A stretch of 64,000 nt of DNA from Ailanthus altissimus. Taxonomy: Eukaryota > Streptophyta > Magnoliopsida > Sapindales > Simaroubaceae. Below, one piece after another: positions 11,352 to 22,952 of this stretch (positions within the stretch are counted from its first letter, which is position 1; each line of letters begins with the position of its first letter). Below the pieces are notes generated by a model. That model was not told the DNA's origin and did no database searches. It saw only the letters and a program-made list of their open reading frames with translations. Position numbers and translations under genes: made by a program. The stretch is from positions 6,517,501 through 6,581,500 of the forward strand of contig OX327703.1 in the NCBI GenBank assembly GCA_946807835.1, read 5' to 3'.

Positions 11352-14105
11352 TAACAGGACTCGCCCTGAGACCCTCTACTGTAGATCCCAATGGCCCTGT
11401 CGGGCAACCCGACAGAAGTTTCTTAGTAAGTGGAGAAATTCTGTGAGGCGAACCACTTTTTAGTTCTTGCTATTATTGAAAAAATTCTAAAATATACGTG
11501 AAAATAACTTATTAAATTATACAAAAAAAGGGGCAAAGTTTTCCCTGTTTTTCTGAAACTTTAAAACAAAACTTGCAAAGAATTACACTTTTATTTCAAT
11601 ATAGCTTCTCAATATCTCCAAATAGGACCTTCGGTCCATCTCAACTCAACAATTCCATTTATGATAAAAAACTGGCATACTAGTAAAACGTGAAACAATC
11701 ATCATAATATCGAAATTTCTTCTTGTTTGTTCAAAACATATGTACAATACTCAAACTTATACTACTATGCAGAAAGTAAAAAAAGTGTTACATAGCACAT
11801 TTAGATTTACAAAACTAATCTTTAGCTTTGGCCCACTAATCGGCAGTAAGAGAATCAACAGCTTGCGTACCGAGACCTGTACCTGGAAAGGGAGTTTAGA
11901 AAATATAAAACACAAAACGAGTGAGCTAAAGGAGCTCAGTGAGTACATTTAAAATTTCAAATAAAATAAAATTTAGCATAGATATTAAATTCTAAAAGAC
12001 ATGCATAATTCATGTTTCTAAAACTTGTATAAAGCTATAAAATAGTTTCTAACATCATATGCCGATGAAATATTACTGATCGAATTTTATTTACATCTTC
12101 GAAAAATAATATCCAAAATCTATACAACACAATAACTAGCATATGCATATAAACACATAATATGAAATATGTAGATCGAAAACTATTAAAGCCCTTGCTC
12201 GGCCATTTTCTTTCTAAATTGTACCAATGGCAACCCTAAAGCTCTATACTCACGCAGTGACTCAACTAGTACCAAATACATGAGTAAGTCACGGGGCACT
12301 TCAACTAGTAGTACCCACAGTGATCTCAAGATATTTCACTGGCTATGCAGCGGAATCCTATATCGTCTACATATAGCGAGACAATACCCCGTACACATAG
12401 AGCGACTTACATGACTTGACAACCTGACTTACCGAAGTTAGTGACACACCCCTAATACCTGCCCATGTATACGGGATATACTGGCCGAGTCTTAAACTAT
12501 CACCACCACTGTAATCTGAGGGTACCAATAGCCTTTGAAACTAATGCAGTAGTTTTAAAGCTGTTTTTTAAACCGAACATGTAAATGCATATCTATGGAT
12601 ATATGTCAAAATCATAAAACATGTTTATGCATTAAAAGCACATAAAACATACAATTTCATTATGCGAAAATATAATAATCGAAAGATAAACAATGGCATA
12701 TTTTCACTCACAATCGCTCCAAGCTCAAATTTGCTCCGGATTTCTGTTCCCATTACCGGTCTCGATTTTCTACATCTACATCCCATAAATGACATCTAGA
12801 ATCAAATCAAATTGGTAGATTCTCAATTAACTACTAAACCCTCTAATCGACATACAAAGCCCAAATGAATACTACTTTTCAATTTTTATTTACGGAGTCA
12901 TTTAATTTAATTTAGCTCACTATCCGATGCCCTAAAAATTATTAAACACCATATAAATTAGTTGGACATAATTTTCCTTCACCTTTTCAAAATGGACAAT
13001 TATGTCCCATTTTATTTATTTGTGATTTTTCTATCAATCATATACATTAAATATTCATAAAGTACCATTTGTACACCACAATTCAACCAAAACACAACTT
13101 AACCCTAACTTCCCTAAAGTGGCAGAATTTACATCCACCACCCAACACATTTATTTTCTCAATTTTTTTTGTTCCAATAGCATCAAAATCAAGCCAATTT
13201 TATTTTAACGCCCTAATTATAACCAATTGAATTCTCTACATCAAAGTCACCCAAAATCCTAATTCTTACCTTACCAATTCTTTAATTTGATCACTCATTC
13301 CAGTTCCACACTAGAATTCAATTCAATCTAAATCAAGAATACATATAATAACATCAATTGTAGAAATCTTGAAAGTTCACATATTATCATCACAAAATAA
13401 TACTTTTCTTACCTCTTTTTCTTAGATTTTCACTAATGAAGGCTTCAATTGATCTTAAGAACTTGTACTTCACCTTATTTTAGCTTGATTAAGCATGAAA
13501 AATCATAAAAAAAAGATGGAAATTTTACTGTAGCAGTACCTTTTTCACCTTGGTCGAATTTTCTCTCTTTTTAACCTAATTATCTTTGTTTTTAACTTAG
13601 CCAAAAATTCTACGCACTTCCTCCTTATATAGTGCTCTCCCAAAAAACCAATTTGCCCTTCAACTAACTCAAAAATTTTAAATTGCCATTAATTCAAAAT
13701 GAAAGTATATAATTGGTTCCTTTCTAACTATCTAGTTAGGATAGTCAAAGGAACTAACTAGAATTTTCAACTTGACAATCTAAGAAATTGTCTCTATTTG
13801 GTCAATTCTCTAACATATGGATTGTGTTTCTCAACAATAGCTTGTTCTATACATTACCGTTAAATGGAAATTCATGTAGTAAATTAGAATTTCTTTTTTC
13901 AAGCCAATAGAAAAAAATTCTAAAATATTCTAGGGTCGTCCGACGCTTCGACTAAGTGTGAAATTATCAAATTAGGTCTAATATCTCTCATGCGCACCAA
14001 AAAAATAATTTCTAATAGGGTTAGATTCAGGTAATCATACGGTGTCTTTATTACTCTATACCAAAATCTAGGCACCAATACTACTAATAGGAATTGGATA
14101 TTACA
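11352..14105 (-). repeat. 5' LTR of the gypsy element
   Basis: About 2754 bp, homologous to 2191-4984. On the minus strand it begins TGTAATATCC next to the GTTGA duplication at 14106-14110 and ends CTGTTA next to the primer site. It should hold the element promoter, but I could not place a convincing TATA box. Confidence 0.93.
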
Positions 14106-14110
14106 GTTGA

Positions 14111-15233
14111 TATGTTGTATAATTCCTTTGGTAATTTTGAAATATGATTAACATGTTGTATTTTGATAATGTGACGATGATTAACACTATTAAGGAACAC
14201 TTTATGTGGCTTATGAAGTAATATCCTTATTAATCAAGTAATAAAAAATGGTTTAAAGACTAATATAACTGTACATTTATATACAGATTCATAGATAAAG
14301 TATGAATTTTAGCTTGAGAAGTTGAACGATGTGTGGTCCTAACTTGAGTCGGAGCTTAAATTCATAACAGAAGCCTGGCTACAAATGTATATCTGATTTT
14401 CTTTTGTATGACAATATATATCTTGCAATTTTATATCATTTTTTATGTTTCTTCTGCTTATAGATAGTTGAAAGTAGGCAGTTTCTAAATTAGAAATATG
14501 CCTATAGATATTATGTACCCGAGCATAAGCACGTTGAAAGAGTATTGTTTGAGTACTTACAAGGTATGTCAGTTCTCCATTTAACGAGTGGCAAGAATTT
14601 TTAAGAATTTTATTGTACAACTATAAACTAAAAATCACAATATCTCATCTCTCAATAATTATGAATTTAGACTCCAAATCTCTTATCTAAGAAATTCTTG
14701 TCAGTAGAATTGCTGACAACATTTGAGCTTAAGCTTAATTGATACAGTAATTTACATATAATTATTTGAATCAAAAGTTTATACCTAACTTAGTCCAATT
14801 TCATTAAGAAAATAAAAACGTTATCCTAGTTATGTGAAAATGAAGAATGAGAGACCTTACTATTAATTTTCTTCTTCATAATATGTTTAAATTTTCTTTA
14901 GGTTCTGTATGATTAGGGACATATAGGGCTTGTATGATTGAATCTAAAGGTATGTTTTTTTTAAAAAGAAATGAACCTCCATTAATATTATATAGTGGAC
15001 ATTCAATCTTAATTGGTTGCCACCTGTAACTCTATAAGCACAAAGCCTTATGTCACACTCACATTTGTTTTTTCCTTTTTACAAAGTTAATATAAATGAT
15101 ACGTATAGGTTTGATTCATTCAAAATTAAAAATTAATTTCCTTTTATTGTTCAACATTAACATTATCTTTTTAATCTTGAATATGTTTGCTTTCACATTT
15201 TTTTTAACTTAACTTACTTACCTTAAACACCAT
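14111..15233. other. AT-rich stretch without recognisable gene
   Basis: This follows the gypsy element and should contain more of the CACTA element it entered, but I see no further transposase blocks. Open frames are short. A minus-strand 93-codon frame at 14339-14620 has no family features I recognise. Confidence 0.4.
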
Positions 15234-16052
15234 TGTTGGAGGAATCCCCATTCTTCTTGTGAGATTAGCTTTAAGTAGAGAACTCTAACCAAGTTCAACC
15301 TTGAACCCTAACCTCTTTGCAAAGTGAAATAACCAAGTTATCAAACAAAAATAGTAAGAATATAAAGCAAATAATAAAGAGCACAACACAATTACTTATG
15401 TGATTCGGCCAATTGTCTATATCCATGGTGAATCTAAGGTTCTTAGCCTCTATAATTAACTCCCTAGAGAATTTACAAGAAAACACAATGAAGAACCCTT
15501 AAAAAGATCTAAGTTTTAGTGCACCATTACTCTCCCATGAATAATGAACACTTAAACAATAGTTGCACTTTAGCACATATAAGCACTTAGTGTCGACCTA
15601 GTTCTTTCCTCTCTTAATGCTTGATTATCAAACTAAAGGGTTTACAAGGGTTTATATAGCGGTTATTTCGTGCCTACTATCCCTAATCCTAATTTGAATA
15701 AGAGTCCATGTGTTTTGGAAGTCCAAATTTTTTTAAAACTTAGAAATCCAAAGTAAAAATGAATTTCCCCAGCTCTAGCACCGCGGTGCTGAGTCATACT
15801 GCAACTAGCGCTGTAGCACTAGACATGTTGCATTAGGCGCCGCAGCGCTTAGCCCTGTACTGAGCCTTTGCACTTTTCTCATCTCCTTTCACATCTTCGA
15901 GTCTCGTTTTACTTTCCTCTTTGTGTTTCACACGTTCTAGACTTCTTTATACGTGTCCTATACGTTATAGACTTCTTGTGACTCTCCTATTTGATATTCT
16001 TCACAATTCTTGCCTAAATAAAATTGTTGAATCACCAAATCTCCAATAACTG
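15234..16052 (-). repeat. copia-type LTR, Copia-B family, minus orientation
   Basis: On the minus strand this stretch matches the LTR at 28992-29832 block by block: GGAGATTTGGTGATTCAAC at its start, then the GTGAAGAATATCAAATAGGA block, the TTGGCCGAATCACATAAG block, and an end reading GATTCCTCCAACA. No internal sequence or primer site is attached, so it is probably a solo LTR. I could not find a matching target duplication. A perfect palindrome, AGCACCGCGGTGCT, lies at 15777-15790 within a GC-rich island that other family members also carry. Confidence 0.8.
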
Positions 16053-16180
16053 TTATCTTATTAATATTGGAATAGTATCATAAAAGAATGAGTTTAAGAT
16101 TAGTTTATACATTTCTTAGTAATATTTTTAAAATTTTTTATACTAACATCTTTAATAAAAAAAATACCAATAATATTTAT

Positions 16181-16490
16181 AGGGTTGGCAAAAAAATGAA
16201 CCGATCGGCTTTTGGCTAATTTGGTTCGAAGTTTAGTTCTTGATCAGTTCAAAATAATTGGAATCAATTAGTTCGGTTTCAATTTAGTTTTAGTTTTGTT
16301 TGGTTCAGTTTTGGTCAAATCGAAAATAAATACACTTAAAATAGACTAATTTGTTTTAAAAAAATTGAAAACCAAACTAAATTAGTTTGGTTTCTTGTGC
16401 TTGAACCGATCAGTTTCATTTAAATGAAACTGATGCGTTTTGATTTCGCTTTGGTTCGATCCCAAACCGAATCAAATTTTCCCACCCTTA
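16181..16490. mobile_element. hAT-like MITE (about 310 bp)
   Basis: The stretch starts AGGGTTGG and ends CCACCCTTA, giving short terminal inverted repeats. It is bounded by AATATTTAT at 16172-16180 and 16491-16499, an 8-9 bp target duplication. The interior is built of GGTTCG/AACCGA variants such as GGTTCGAAGTTTAG and GAACCGATCAG, arranged in both orientations. It has no coding capacity. The duplication length suggests a hAT-type or, less likely, Mutator-type origin. Confidence 0.7.
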
Positions 16491-16553
16491 AATATTTATT
16501 CAAATCATTTCAAAATAAAATTTCAACGAGACAATCTAAATATCTAGTACAAA

Positions 16554-16556
<3 letters not shown>

Positions 16557-16591
<35 letters not shown>
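16557..16591. repeat. (TA)n microsatellite
   Basis: About 17 uninterrupted TA units. Of use only as a marker. Confidence 0.95.
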
Positions 16592-16593
<2 letters not shown>

Positions 16594-17323
16594 CATATAT
16601 GCATTGATATTAGTATACAACATGCATACTTCAATAACCAGAAGTGCTTTATTTGGTAGAAGCTATCAATTTTATGTATAATTCCACTATCATCTATATT
16701 TTTCAATTTTCAATTTGTTAATATTTTTATGCAATTAGTGGTTTAAAATTTTGTAAATTCAAATTTGTTATATTGCTAATCCTTATTATATAAGACATAG
16801 TTGAGCCAAAATGCAGAAACTTGAATGATCATAATTATATTATTTTTCTTACAAGCAGGACAAAAATTTGCCTTGAGAAAGGGAGGTAGAACAGTTGGTG
16901 TAGGTGTGGTGACAAAAAAATAGGTAGTTCTGCAGTTTTTACAACTTCTACCTTGTTAATTGCAAACAATTAGGTAGAAACAAAAGGCTTAATGGTTGCT
17001 TCTTGAGAACACATGATATGTAATTTTGAAGAAGTTCGCATTTTATTCTATCTTTCAGTAATTGTTGGATACTTAATTGATGTGTTGATTTTTGTAATTA
17101 CACATGACATGTAATTTTTGGATGTTGATTGAAGTCTGGATTTTATTGTTGGATGTTGAATTTGTAATTACAAATTTGGGATCTAAATTTTTGGTGGGTG
17201 TCGTATACATATGCCATGTGGCATATTGTTGAACATGTATAAGATTATATGGCAGAAGACATGGCACATAATTTTAGCAAATGACGTAATGATGATGTTA
17301 GCGTGCTGATATCATGATAAGGT
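16592..17323. other. AT-rich spacer
   Basis: No gene seen. It contains two similar stretches around 17080-17180 that share ATTACACATGACATGTAATTT-like and TTGGATGTTGA motifs, a small local duplication. Confidence 0.4.
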
Positions 17324-17487
17324 CACACTAGAAATATATGATGCCATCATTGAGTTTCATATATTATTTGTGACAAGAATGATCTATTATAGATTTCTAA
17401 AGCGACTTTAAGCGATGGACTGAATTTATCACAAAATATTATTTGTGATAAATATTATCTAATAACATAACCATTTTTTTAGTGGTG
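17324..17487. mobile_element. possible small CACTA-derived MITE
   Basis: The stretch begins CACACTAGAAATAT and ends with ATTTTTTTAGTGGTG, whose reverse complement is CACCACTAAAAAAAT, an approximate terminal inverted repeat. The interior has TTATTTGTGACAAG and ATTATTTGTGATAAA, the kind of motif seen in CACTA-derived MITEs. No clear 3-bp target duplication is visible, so this is a candidate only. Confidence 0.35.
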
Positions 17488-17698
17488 ACAATTTACTTTC
17501 TCACACATGTGCATCCTTTCATCTTGTAATTATTGACTTTAACATTAAAGTACTTACTTTGACATAAGGACAGGGTTCTTTTGAAGTTATAAAAAGTTCA
17601 TAGAGAGAATAGGATGATTTCTCATAAAACTCATACCAAAAACATTCACTACCTATAATAAAAGGGTTCTTTTTCTTGCTCGATCTTCTCAACAAGAA
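17488..17698. repeat. left part of a segmental duplication (copy 1)
   Basis: This stretch aligns with about 23820-24000: a CTTACACAGGTGCA/CTCACACATGTGCA block, an ATTATTGA...AACATTAAAGTA block, and GGGTTCTTTTTCTTGCTCGATCTTCTC against GAGTCTTTTTCTTGTTCG. It is the left half of copy 1. The right half resumes after Copia-A at 22958. Confidence 0.75.
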
Positions 17699-17703
17699 AA
17701 TAG

Positions 17704-18355
17704 TGTTGAAATTTAAGAATGTATTTCAAATAAACAAGTGTAAAAATAAGTGTTAAGAGTAGAAAAAAATAGTCGAGAAGAGAAAGAGGGATGAATGGAA
17801 AGCTTCAAAACAGTAGAAGGCTTGGACCCTACGGTATTGAGCTTGGTGCCATGGCACTTCAGCTATATGGCTGGGTAGCCCGACATTAGATCAGAAGTGC
17901 CATAGCAATCCAATCACTAGAATAGAGCACCACAAGACCCAAAGCTGAGTTTGGTGACTATCAAAAGAGTCACCTACCCCTTCCATATGATGTGACCTTT
18001 TATAGAGGTATTGTATCTCTTTAGAGAGACAATATAACTTTATAAATACTGTAGGTACTTTTGAAACTTTATATGAACTTATCTTCTCAATTTTTGATTC
18101 AAATTTCTCTCTTATCAACTATTTTCTAAGTTTAATTACTCATAGTCTAAGGAAATTATTTTGGTATGCATCTAACACTTTTTCATAAGTCATTGAATTC
18201 TGGAACTATCCTACTAACAAACTCATTTGCATATTTGATTATAATCAAAGCGGGGGTAAAAATAGTTTAAGGATAATGAATTGCATGCCTTGACTTCAAA
18301 CTTTGTTTACTTGTATCCTTATGCATTTTCTATATATAGAACCATTTTTTCAACA
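17704..18355 (+). repeat. 5' LTR of Copia-A
   Basis: 652 bp, TGTTGAA to TTCAACA. From about 17840 it aligns with 22430-22952. It carries the perfect palindrome GTGCCATGGCAC at 17846-17857 in a GC-rich patch. A TATA-like ACTTTATAAATACTG at about 18030-18045 could be the core promoter. Confidence 0.9.
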
Positions 18356-18652
18356 AGTGAACATTCGATAATGGCTGTAACAAAGTCTCTCTCAGAGGCT
18401 ACAAAGATCCCACCATTTCGTGAAAAACATTTCAAGAGATGGCTATATCTTTGTGTATCCTTGACTTCAAACTTTATTTACTTATATACTTGTGTATTTT
18501 CTATATACAGAACTATTTGTTCAATAATCTTAAACTATTCCTATCACATACACCTGTATACTACAAGTGAACGTTCGATAATGACTATAACAAAGTCTTT
18601 CTCAGAGGCTACAAAGATCCCACCGTTTTGTGAAAAATATTTCAAGAGATGG
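18290..18652 (+). repeat. tandem duplication of LTR end plus gag start in Copia-A
   Basis: 18290-18460 and 18461-18652 are imperfect direct copies. Each holds the LTR tail (TTGACTTCAAACTTT onward), the leader AAGTGAAC[A/G]TTCGATAATG, and the first gag codons up to TTCAAGAGATGG. The second copy has about 37 extra bases between LTR end and leader. Confidence 0.9.
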
Positions 18653-19380
18653 TAAGATTGGGTGTATGATACTCTTGATGTAATTGGTTATGTTGAATCT
18701 CTCACTATTCCTCATCCTGATGCTACTGCAGAAAATTACAATGAGGAGTTCCCTAAATGGAGTAGCGCAAACAAGGTATGCTGTAGTATAATTCTTCACA
18801 CATTATCAAATGAATTGTATGATGTTTACTCCACATATAAAAATGCAAATGAGTTGTGGGCACAACTTAAGAAAAAGTATATTATAAAAGATATTGGTGC
18901 CTAAAAGTATGTTGTTAAAAATTTCTTAGATTTTAAAATATCTGAGAAAAATGAGGTCACTACACAAATACATGATTTTCATCTTTGACTAAATAATCTA
19001 AAAAATAAATCATTGTTATCCCTGGATCGTTTATTGTTAATTGCCCAATAAAAAAATTGACTGAATCCTAAAAGGATTAAAAGAAAAACAATAAACATAA
19101 AAGGAAAAAATTAACTTCGAAAGATTTAATTATGCACATTAAAATTGAAGAGAAGATTTGTCAAAGGGAGAACATAGAGAAGGTCAAAGAATTAGTTTCT
19201 ACGGTTAATTTAGTAGAAGATGATAATCATAATAAGAAACATTAAGATTCCACAAACAATACTCATTTTAAAAAGAATAAAGCCTTATTCAAGAAAAAGG
19301 GTAAGTATTATACTTGTAAAAAAGGTGGTCATTTTGCTTATCAATGTAAACATAGGAACAAGAAAGGAAACAACAAAACT
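18371..19380 (+). pseudogene. Copia-A gag, broken
   Basis: The frame starts twice because of the tandem duplication: MAVTKSLSEATKIPPF at 18371 and MTITKSFSEATKIPPF at 18581. From the second start it runs FKRW-stop-DWVYDTLDVIGYVESL, then HPDATAENYNEEFPKWSSAN and LYDVYSTYKNANELWAQLKK, a copia gag of the UBN2 type. The first stop (TAA) sits where relatives have glutamine, consistent with CAA to TAA. After 18904 frames change several times. A zinc knuckle CYTCKKGGHFAYQC is readable near 19310-19352. Gag would form virus-like particles; this copy is dead. Confidence 0.85.
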
Positions 19381-20470
19381 CCCAAGGCCAATTTGGTTGA
19401 GAGAGAAGATGTAATTGCTGCAGTTATTGTTTCACAGGTGAACATGATGGCAATTGACAACAAAAAGTGGGTGATTAGAGCCACTAGACACATATGTGGA
19501 GACAATAGTTCTTTCCAAGAGTATATTTTCATTAGAGAAGGGGATGAACAAGTGTATCTTAGTAATTTCCATTCTGCACCAGTGGTGGGGAAATGGAAAG
19601 GTCTTCTTAAACTCACTTTTAGAAAGTTTCTAGTATTTAACAATGTACTCTATATTTTCAACATTAAATATAATCTTGTTTCTATGTTCATATTGGGAAG
19701 AGCTAATGTAAATGTCTTATTTGAAGGGAATAAAGTTGTAATGACCAAGGATGAGACATTTATTGGAAAGAAATATTCTTCCAATGAATTGTTCAAATTA
19801 AATGTACTTGATGTTTCAATGAATAAAGATGTTTCTTTTGCTTATATTGTTGAGTCTTTCAATTTATAGCATGATAGATTAAGTCACTTGAATTATCTTT
19901 ATTTAAAAAAGATAAAACGAGTTGATTTACTATCTAATATGAATTTAAATGAAACACATCAATGTGATGTATATGTGGAAGGAAAGTCCATAAAGAAAAT
20001 TTGTAAACTTATAAATCTCAGGGAAATCGAATTACTTGGTTTAATTCATAGTGACTTAGGTGATCTTAAAGATGTCATGACTAGAGGGGAAAAAAGATTT
20101 TATATACCCTTTATTGATGATTTCTCCAAAATATACTAAGGTGTATTTGTTAAGAAATAAAGATGAGTCATCTGATAAGTTCTTAATCTTTAAACCAGAA
20201 GTTAAAAATTAACTTGGTAGGAAAATTAAGATATTAAAAACTAATAGAAGAGGAAAGTATGTGTCTAACTTGTTTAGTTTTTATTGCGAGGATAATGAAA
20301 TTATATATGAAGTTACACCACCATACTTACCTAAATTTAATGAAGTGGCTGAATAGAAAAGTATAACTTTAAAGGAAATGATGAATTGTTTATTGATCAA
20401 TTCTGGAGCACCTATGAATTTGTGGGGGAAGTAATATTGGATGCTTTCCATATACAAATAGAATTTCCTA
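19381..20470 (+). pseudogene. Copia-A protease and integrase, broken
   Basis: The 19393-19869 frame carries the protease region. Where the family has W-x-IDSGATRH it reads KWVIRATRHICGD, so the catalytic D-S-G is missing through an apparent 6-base deletion. VLYIFNIKYNLVSMF and VLFEGNKVVMTKD follow. The GAG-pre-integrase and integrase zinc region continue at about 19870-20010 (DRLSHLNYLYLKKIKR, HQCDVYVEGKS), then LIHSDLGDLKDVM and FIDDFSKIY of the integrase core. The rest of the core (to about 20470) is in other frames with stops. Confidence 0.85.
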
Positions 20471-20765
20471 CAAGAAAATAAAAATTACTCCCTATGAGCT
20501 ATAGGAGGTTATACTTATAACTTATCATACTTTAAAGTGTGGGGGTGTCTTGCAAATGTTCTTATTCTACATTTTGAGAGAAAAATAATAGGACCTAAGA
20601 CAATTGATTGTATGTTCATAAGTTATGCATAGAATAGAGCTGCATATAGATTCTTGGTATTAGAGGATAATATGATGTTGTTTGATGCAAACAATATAAT
20701 AGAATCTAAAAATACAGAATTTTTTTGAGTTTATCTTTCTTAAGAAAGCCAATGTAGATAAAATT

Positions 20766-22410
20766 ATGACTCGTGTAAAAGTTATTATAGATCCTTCTGA
20801 AAACGCTAATAATGAACTATGGAGAAGTAAAAGAATGAGTAAGGCTACCGATTTTGGTAATGATTTCTATGTCTTTCATATGAAAAAGAACCCTAAGACT
20901 TATAGTGAGGCCATGACTTCTCATGATGCTCCTTTATGGAAGGAGGCAATAAATAATAAAATCAACATTGTCATGAGTAATCATGTATAAGAACTAGTTA
21001 ATTTACCTCCAGGTTCTAAGCCTATTGGTTGTAAATGGATCTCTAAAAAGAAGATGAGGGTTGATGAAACTATTGAGAAGTATAAGGCAAGATTAGTTGT
21101 CAAAGGTTTCACTCAAAAGAAAGACTTAGATTATTTTGATACTTATGCTCCTATTACTAGAATTACATCGATTAGAATTTTGATTGCATTGGCTTCAATA
21201 TTTGATTTGTTCATACATTAAATGGATGTAAAGACCGCTTTTTCTAAATGGTGATTTAGAAGAGAAAATTTACTTGGAACAACTAGAAGGTTGCATTGGT
21301 ATTGGTACAGAGCATAAAGTATGTAAGTTAGTAAAGTCTTTGTATGGCTTGAAGCAAGCACCAAAATAATGGTATAAAAGTTTGACAATGCTTTTGTATT
21401 AAATGATTTTATGATAAATGATTCCAACAAGTGTATGTACTATAAAACCTTTAATACTAATAGATATGTGATTATAATCTATATGTGGATGATATGCTTA
21501 TATTAAGTCTTAGTATAGAGGTGATAGTTGAGACTAAGAGGTTTTTATCAAATGTATTTGATATGAAAGATTTAAGAGAAGCTGAAGTAATATTTGGGGT
21601 AAAAATTATAAGAACATATAATGGTCTCACTTTATCACAAGAGCACTATGTAAAGAAATTTCTTGAGAGGTTTGGGTACATAGCATGTAAACCAGTGGCA
21701 ACACCGTATGATGCTAGTGTTAAACTTTAAAAGAATGTAAAATATAGTGACAATTAGAACCATTATGTTCAAATCATTTGTAGTCTTATATATTTGATGA
21801 ATACTACTAGACCCAATATAGCATATGCTATAGAGAAATTGAGTAAGTACACTTAAAATTCAGGAAAAGAGTATTGAAGTGCCTTAGATAGAGTTACAAA
21901 ATATCTGATATACACTAAAACTTGTGCACTTTCATATGGTAGATCACAACCTGTGATTGAAGGTTATTATGATACTAATTAGATATCTAAATCTAAAGAG
22001 GTCAAGTTTACTAGTGGATATATCTTCACTTTGGGTGAAAGAACCAGATGCTGAAAATCCACTAAACAGACTTGTATAAAACGATCTACCATGGAGTCGC
22101 AATTGACAGCCTTAGAAAAGGCTTGTTCTGAAGTTAAGTGGTTAAAGACACTCATGTGTGATCTTTTCATTAGTACTTACCTTCCTTCTACAATTTTTAT
22201 AAATTATGATTGACTAGCAGTTATTGATAGAGCAAAGAGTAAAATGTATAATGAAAAAAGTAGACATATCCGTCTACGACATGGTATCATTAAACAGTTG
22301 CTAGAATCTGGGGTGGTTAGCTTAGATTATGTGAGGTTAGAGGAACTTGGCCCATCATCTGACAAAGCCATTAAATAGGAGATTAGTAAAAGACACGTCG
22401 AGGGGGATGA
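20766..22410 (+). pseudogene. Copia-A reverse transcriptase and RNase H, broken
   Basis: Reverse transcriptase starts with NPKTYSEAMTSHDAPLWKEA (20890-20960). After a stop come GSKPIGCKWISKKKM, KYKARLVVKGFTQKKDLDYF and MDVKTAF. The catalytic LYVDDMLIL is at about 21479-21505, then LREAEVIFGVKIIR and LERFGYIACKPVATPYD. RNase H pieces include TRPNIAYAIEKLSKYT, TSGYIFTLGERT, STMESQLTALEKA and SRHIRLRHGIIKQLLESGVV (22260-22320). Stops and frame changes separate the blocks. The domain order identifies copia (RT after integrase). Confidence 0.9.
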
Positions 22411-22952
22411 GATTTTTGCCTAAAGTATAAGGGCTTGGTGTCGTGGCACTTCTGCTCTTGGGCGCCAGGGTGCCCAATTGGGCAAGCGCCCAATGTTACA
22501 ATTGGGCACCACAACCTTGAGGATGAGTGCCACGACTCCCAAACTTGAGTTTGGTGACTCTCCAAAGAGTCATCTATCCCTTGTATATGATGTGACATTT
22601 CAAAAAGGTGTTGTCTCTCCAAAAAGATATATAAAAGTTTATAAATACTATAGGTACATTGAAACTTTGGATGAACTTTTCTTCTCAATTTTTGATTTAA
22701 ATTTCTCTATTATTAACTATTTTCTAAGTATAAACACTTGTAGTCCAAGAAAAATATTTTGGTGTGCACTAATACTTTTTTAAAAGTCATTGAATTCTTA
22801 AACTATCTTACTAACAAACTCATTTACATATTTTATTATAATTTAAATGAAAGTAAAAATAGTTTAAGAACAATATATTGCACGCTTTAACTTTAGACTT
22901 TTTTTACTTGTATCCTTGTGTAGTTTTCATATACTGAACCATTTGTTCAACA
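22410..22952 (+). repeat. 3' LTR of Copia-A, 5'-shortened
   Basis: The stretch aligns with the 5' LTR from about 17840 onward and ends ATTTGTTCAACA at 22952. The first ~110 bp of the LTR are not recognisable; a purine-rich GTCGAGGGGGATGAGA at about 22396-22411 probably marks the polypurine tract. The GC-rich patch here is GTGTCGTGGCAC plus interleaved GGGCGC/GCGCCC and TGCCCAATTGGGCA palindromes (22438-22510). Confidence 0.8.

Larger units (their letters stand above)
2191..14105 (-). mobile_element. Ty3/gypsy chromovirus-like LTR retrotransposon (Tekay/Del type), dead, with nested solo LTR
   Basis: An 11.9 kb element lies on the minus strand between perfect GTTGA target duplications at 2186-2190 and 14106-14110. 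It has LTRs of about 2.75 kb, a tRNA-iMet primer site, and gag, protease, RT, RNase H and integrase remnants in gypsy order. The integrase tail near 5020-5130 reads VLWMNHGVQK, resembling the chromodomain end of Tekay/Del elements. The minus-strand LTR begins TGTAATATCC and ends CTGTCA in the 3' copy but CTGTTA in the 5' copy. A 1549-bp foreign solo LTR interrupts gag. Stops and frameshifts occur in every domain. The element sits inside the CACTA transposase remnant, so it is the younger of the two. The clade name is inferred from motif style; the superfamily call is firm. Confidence 0.93.
17704..22952 (+). mobile_element. Copia-A: dead Ty1/copia retrotransposon
   Basis: The element is bounded by AATAG duplications at 17699-17703 and 22953-22957. 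The outer ends are TGTTGAA and TTCAACA, perfect inverted termini. It has a 5' LTR (17704-18355), gag, protease, integrase, RT and RNase H remnants on the plus strand in copia order, and a 3' LTR (about 22410-22952) that seems to lack the first ~110 bp. A paralogous copy of the locus at about 23810-24420 lacks it, confirming the insertion. Every domain has stops and frame changes. Confidence 0.92.
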
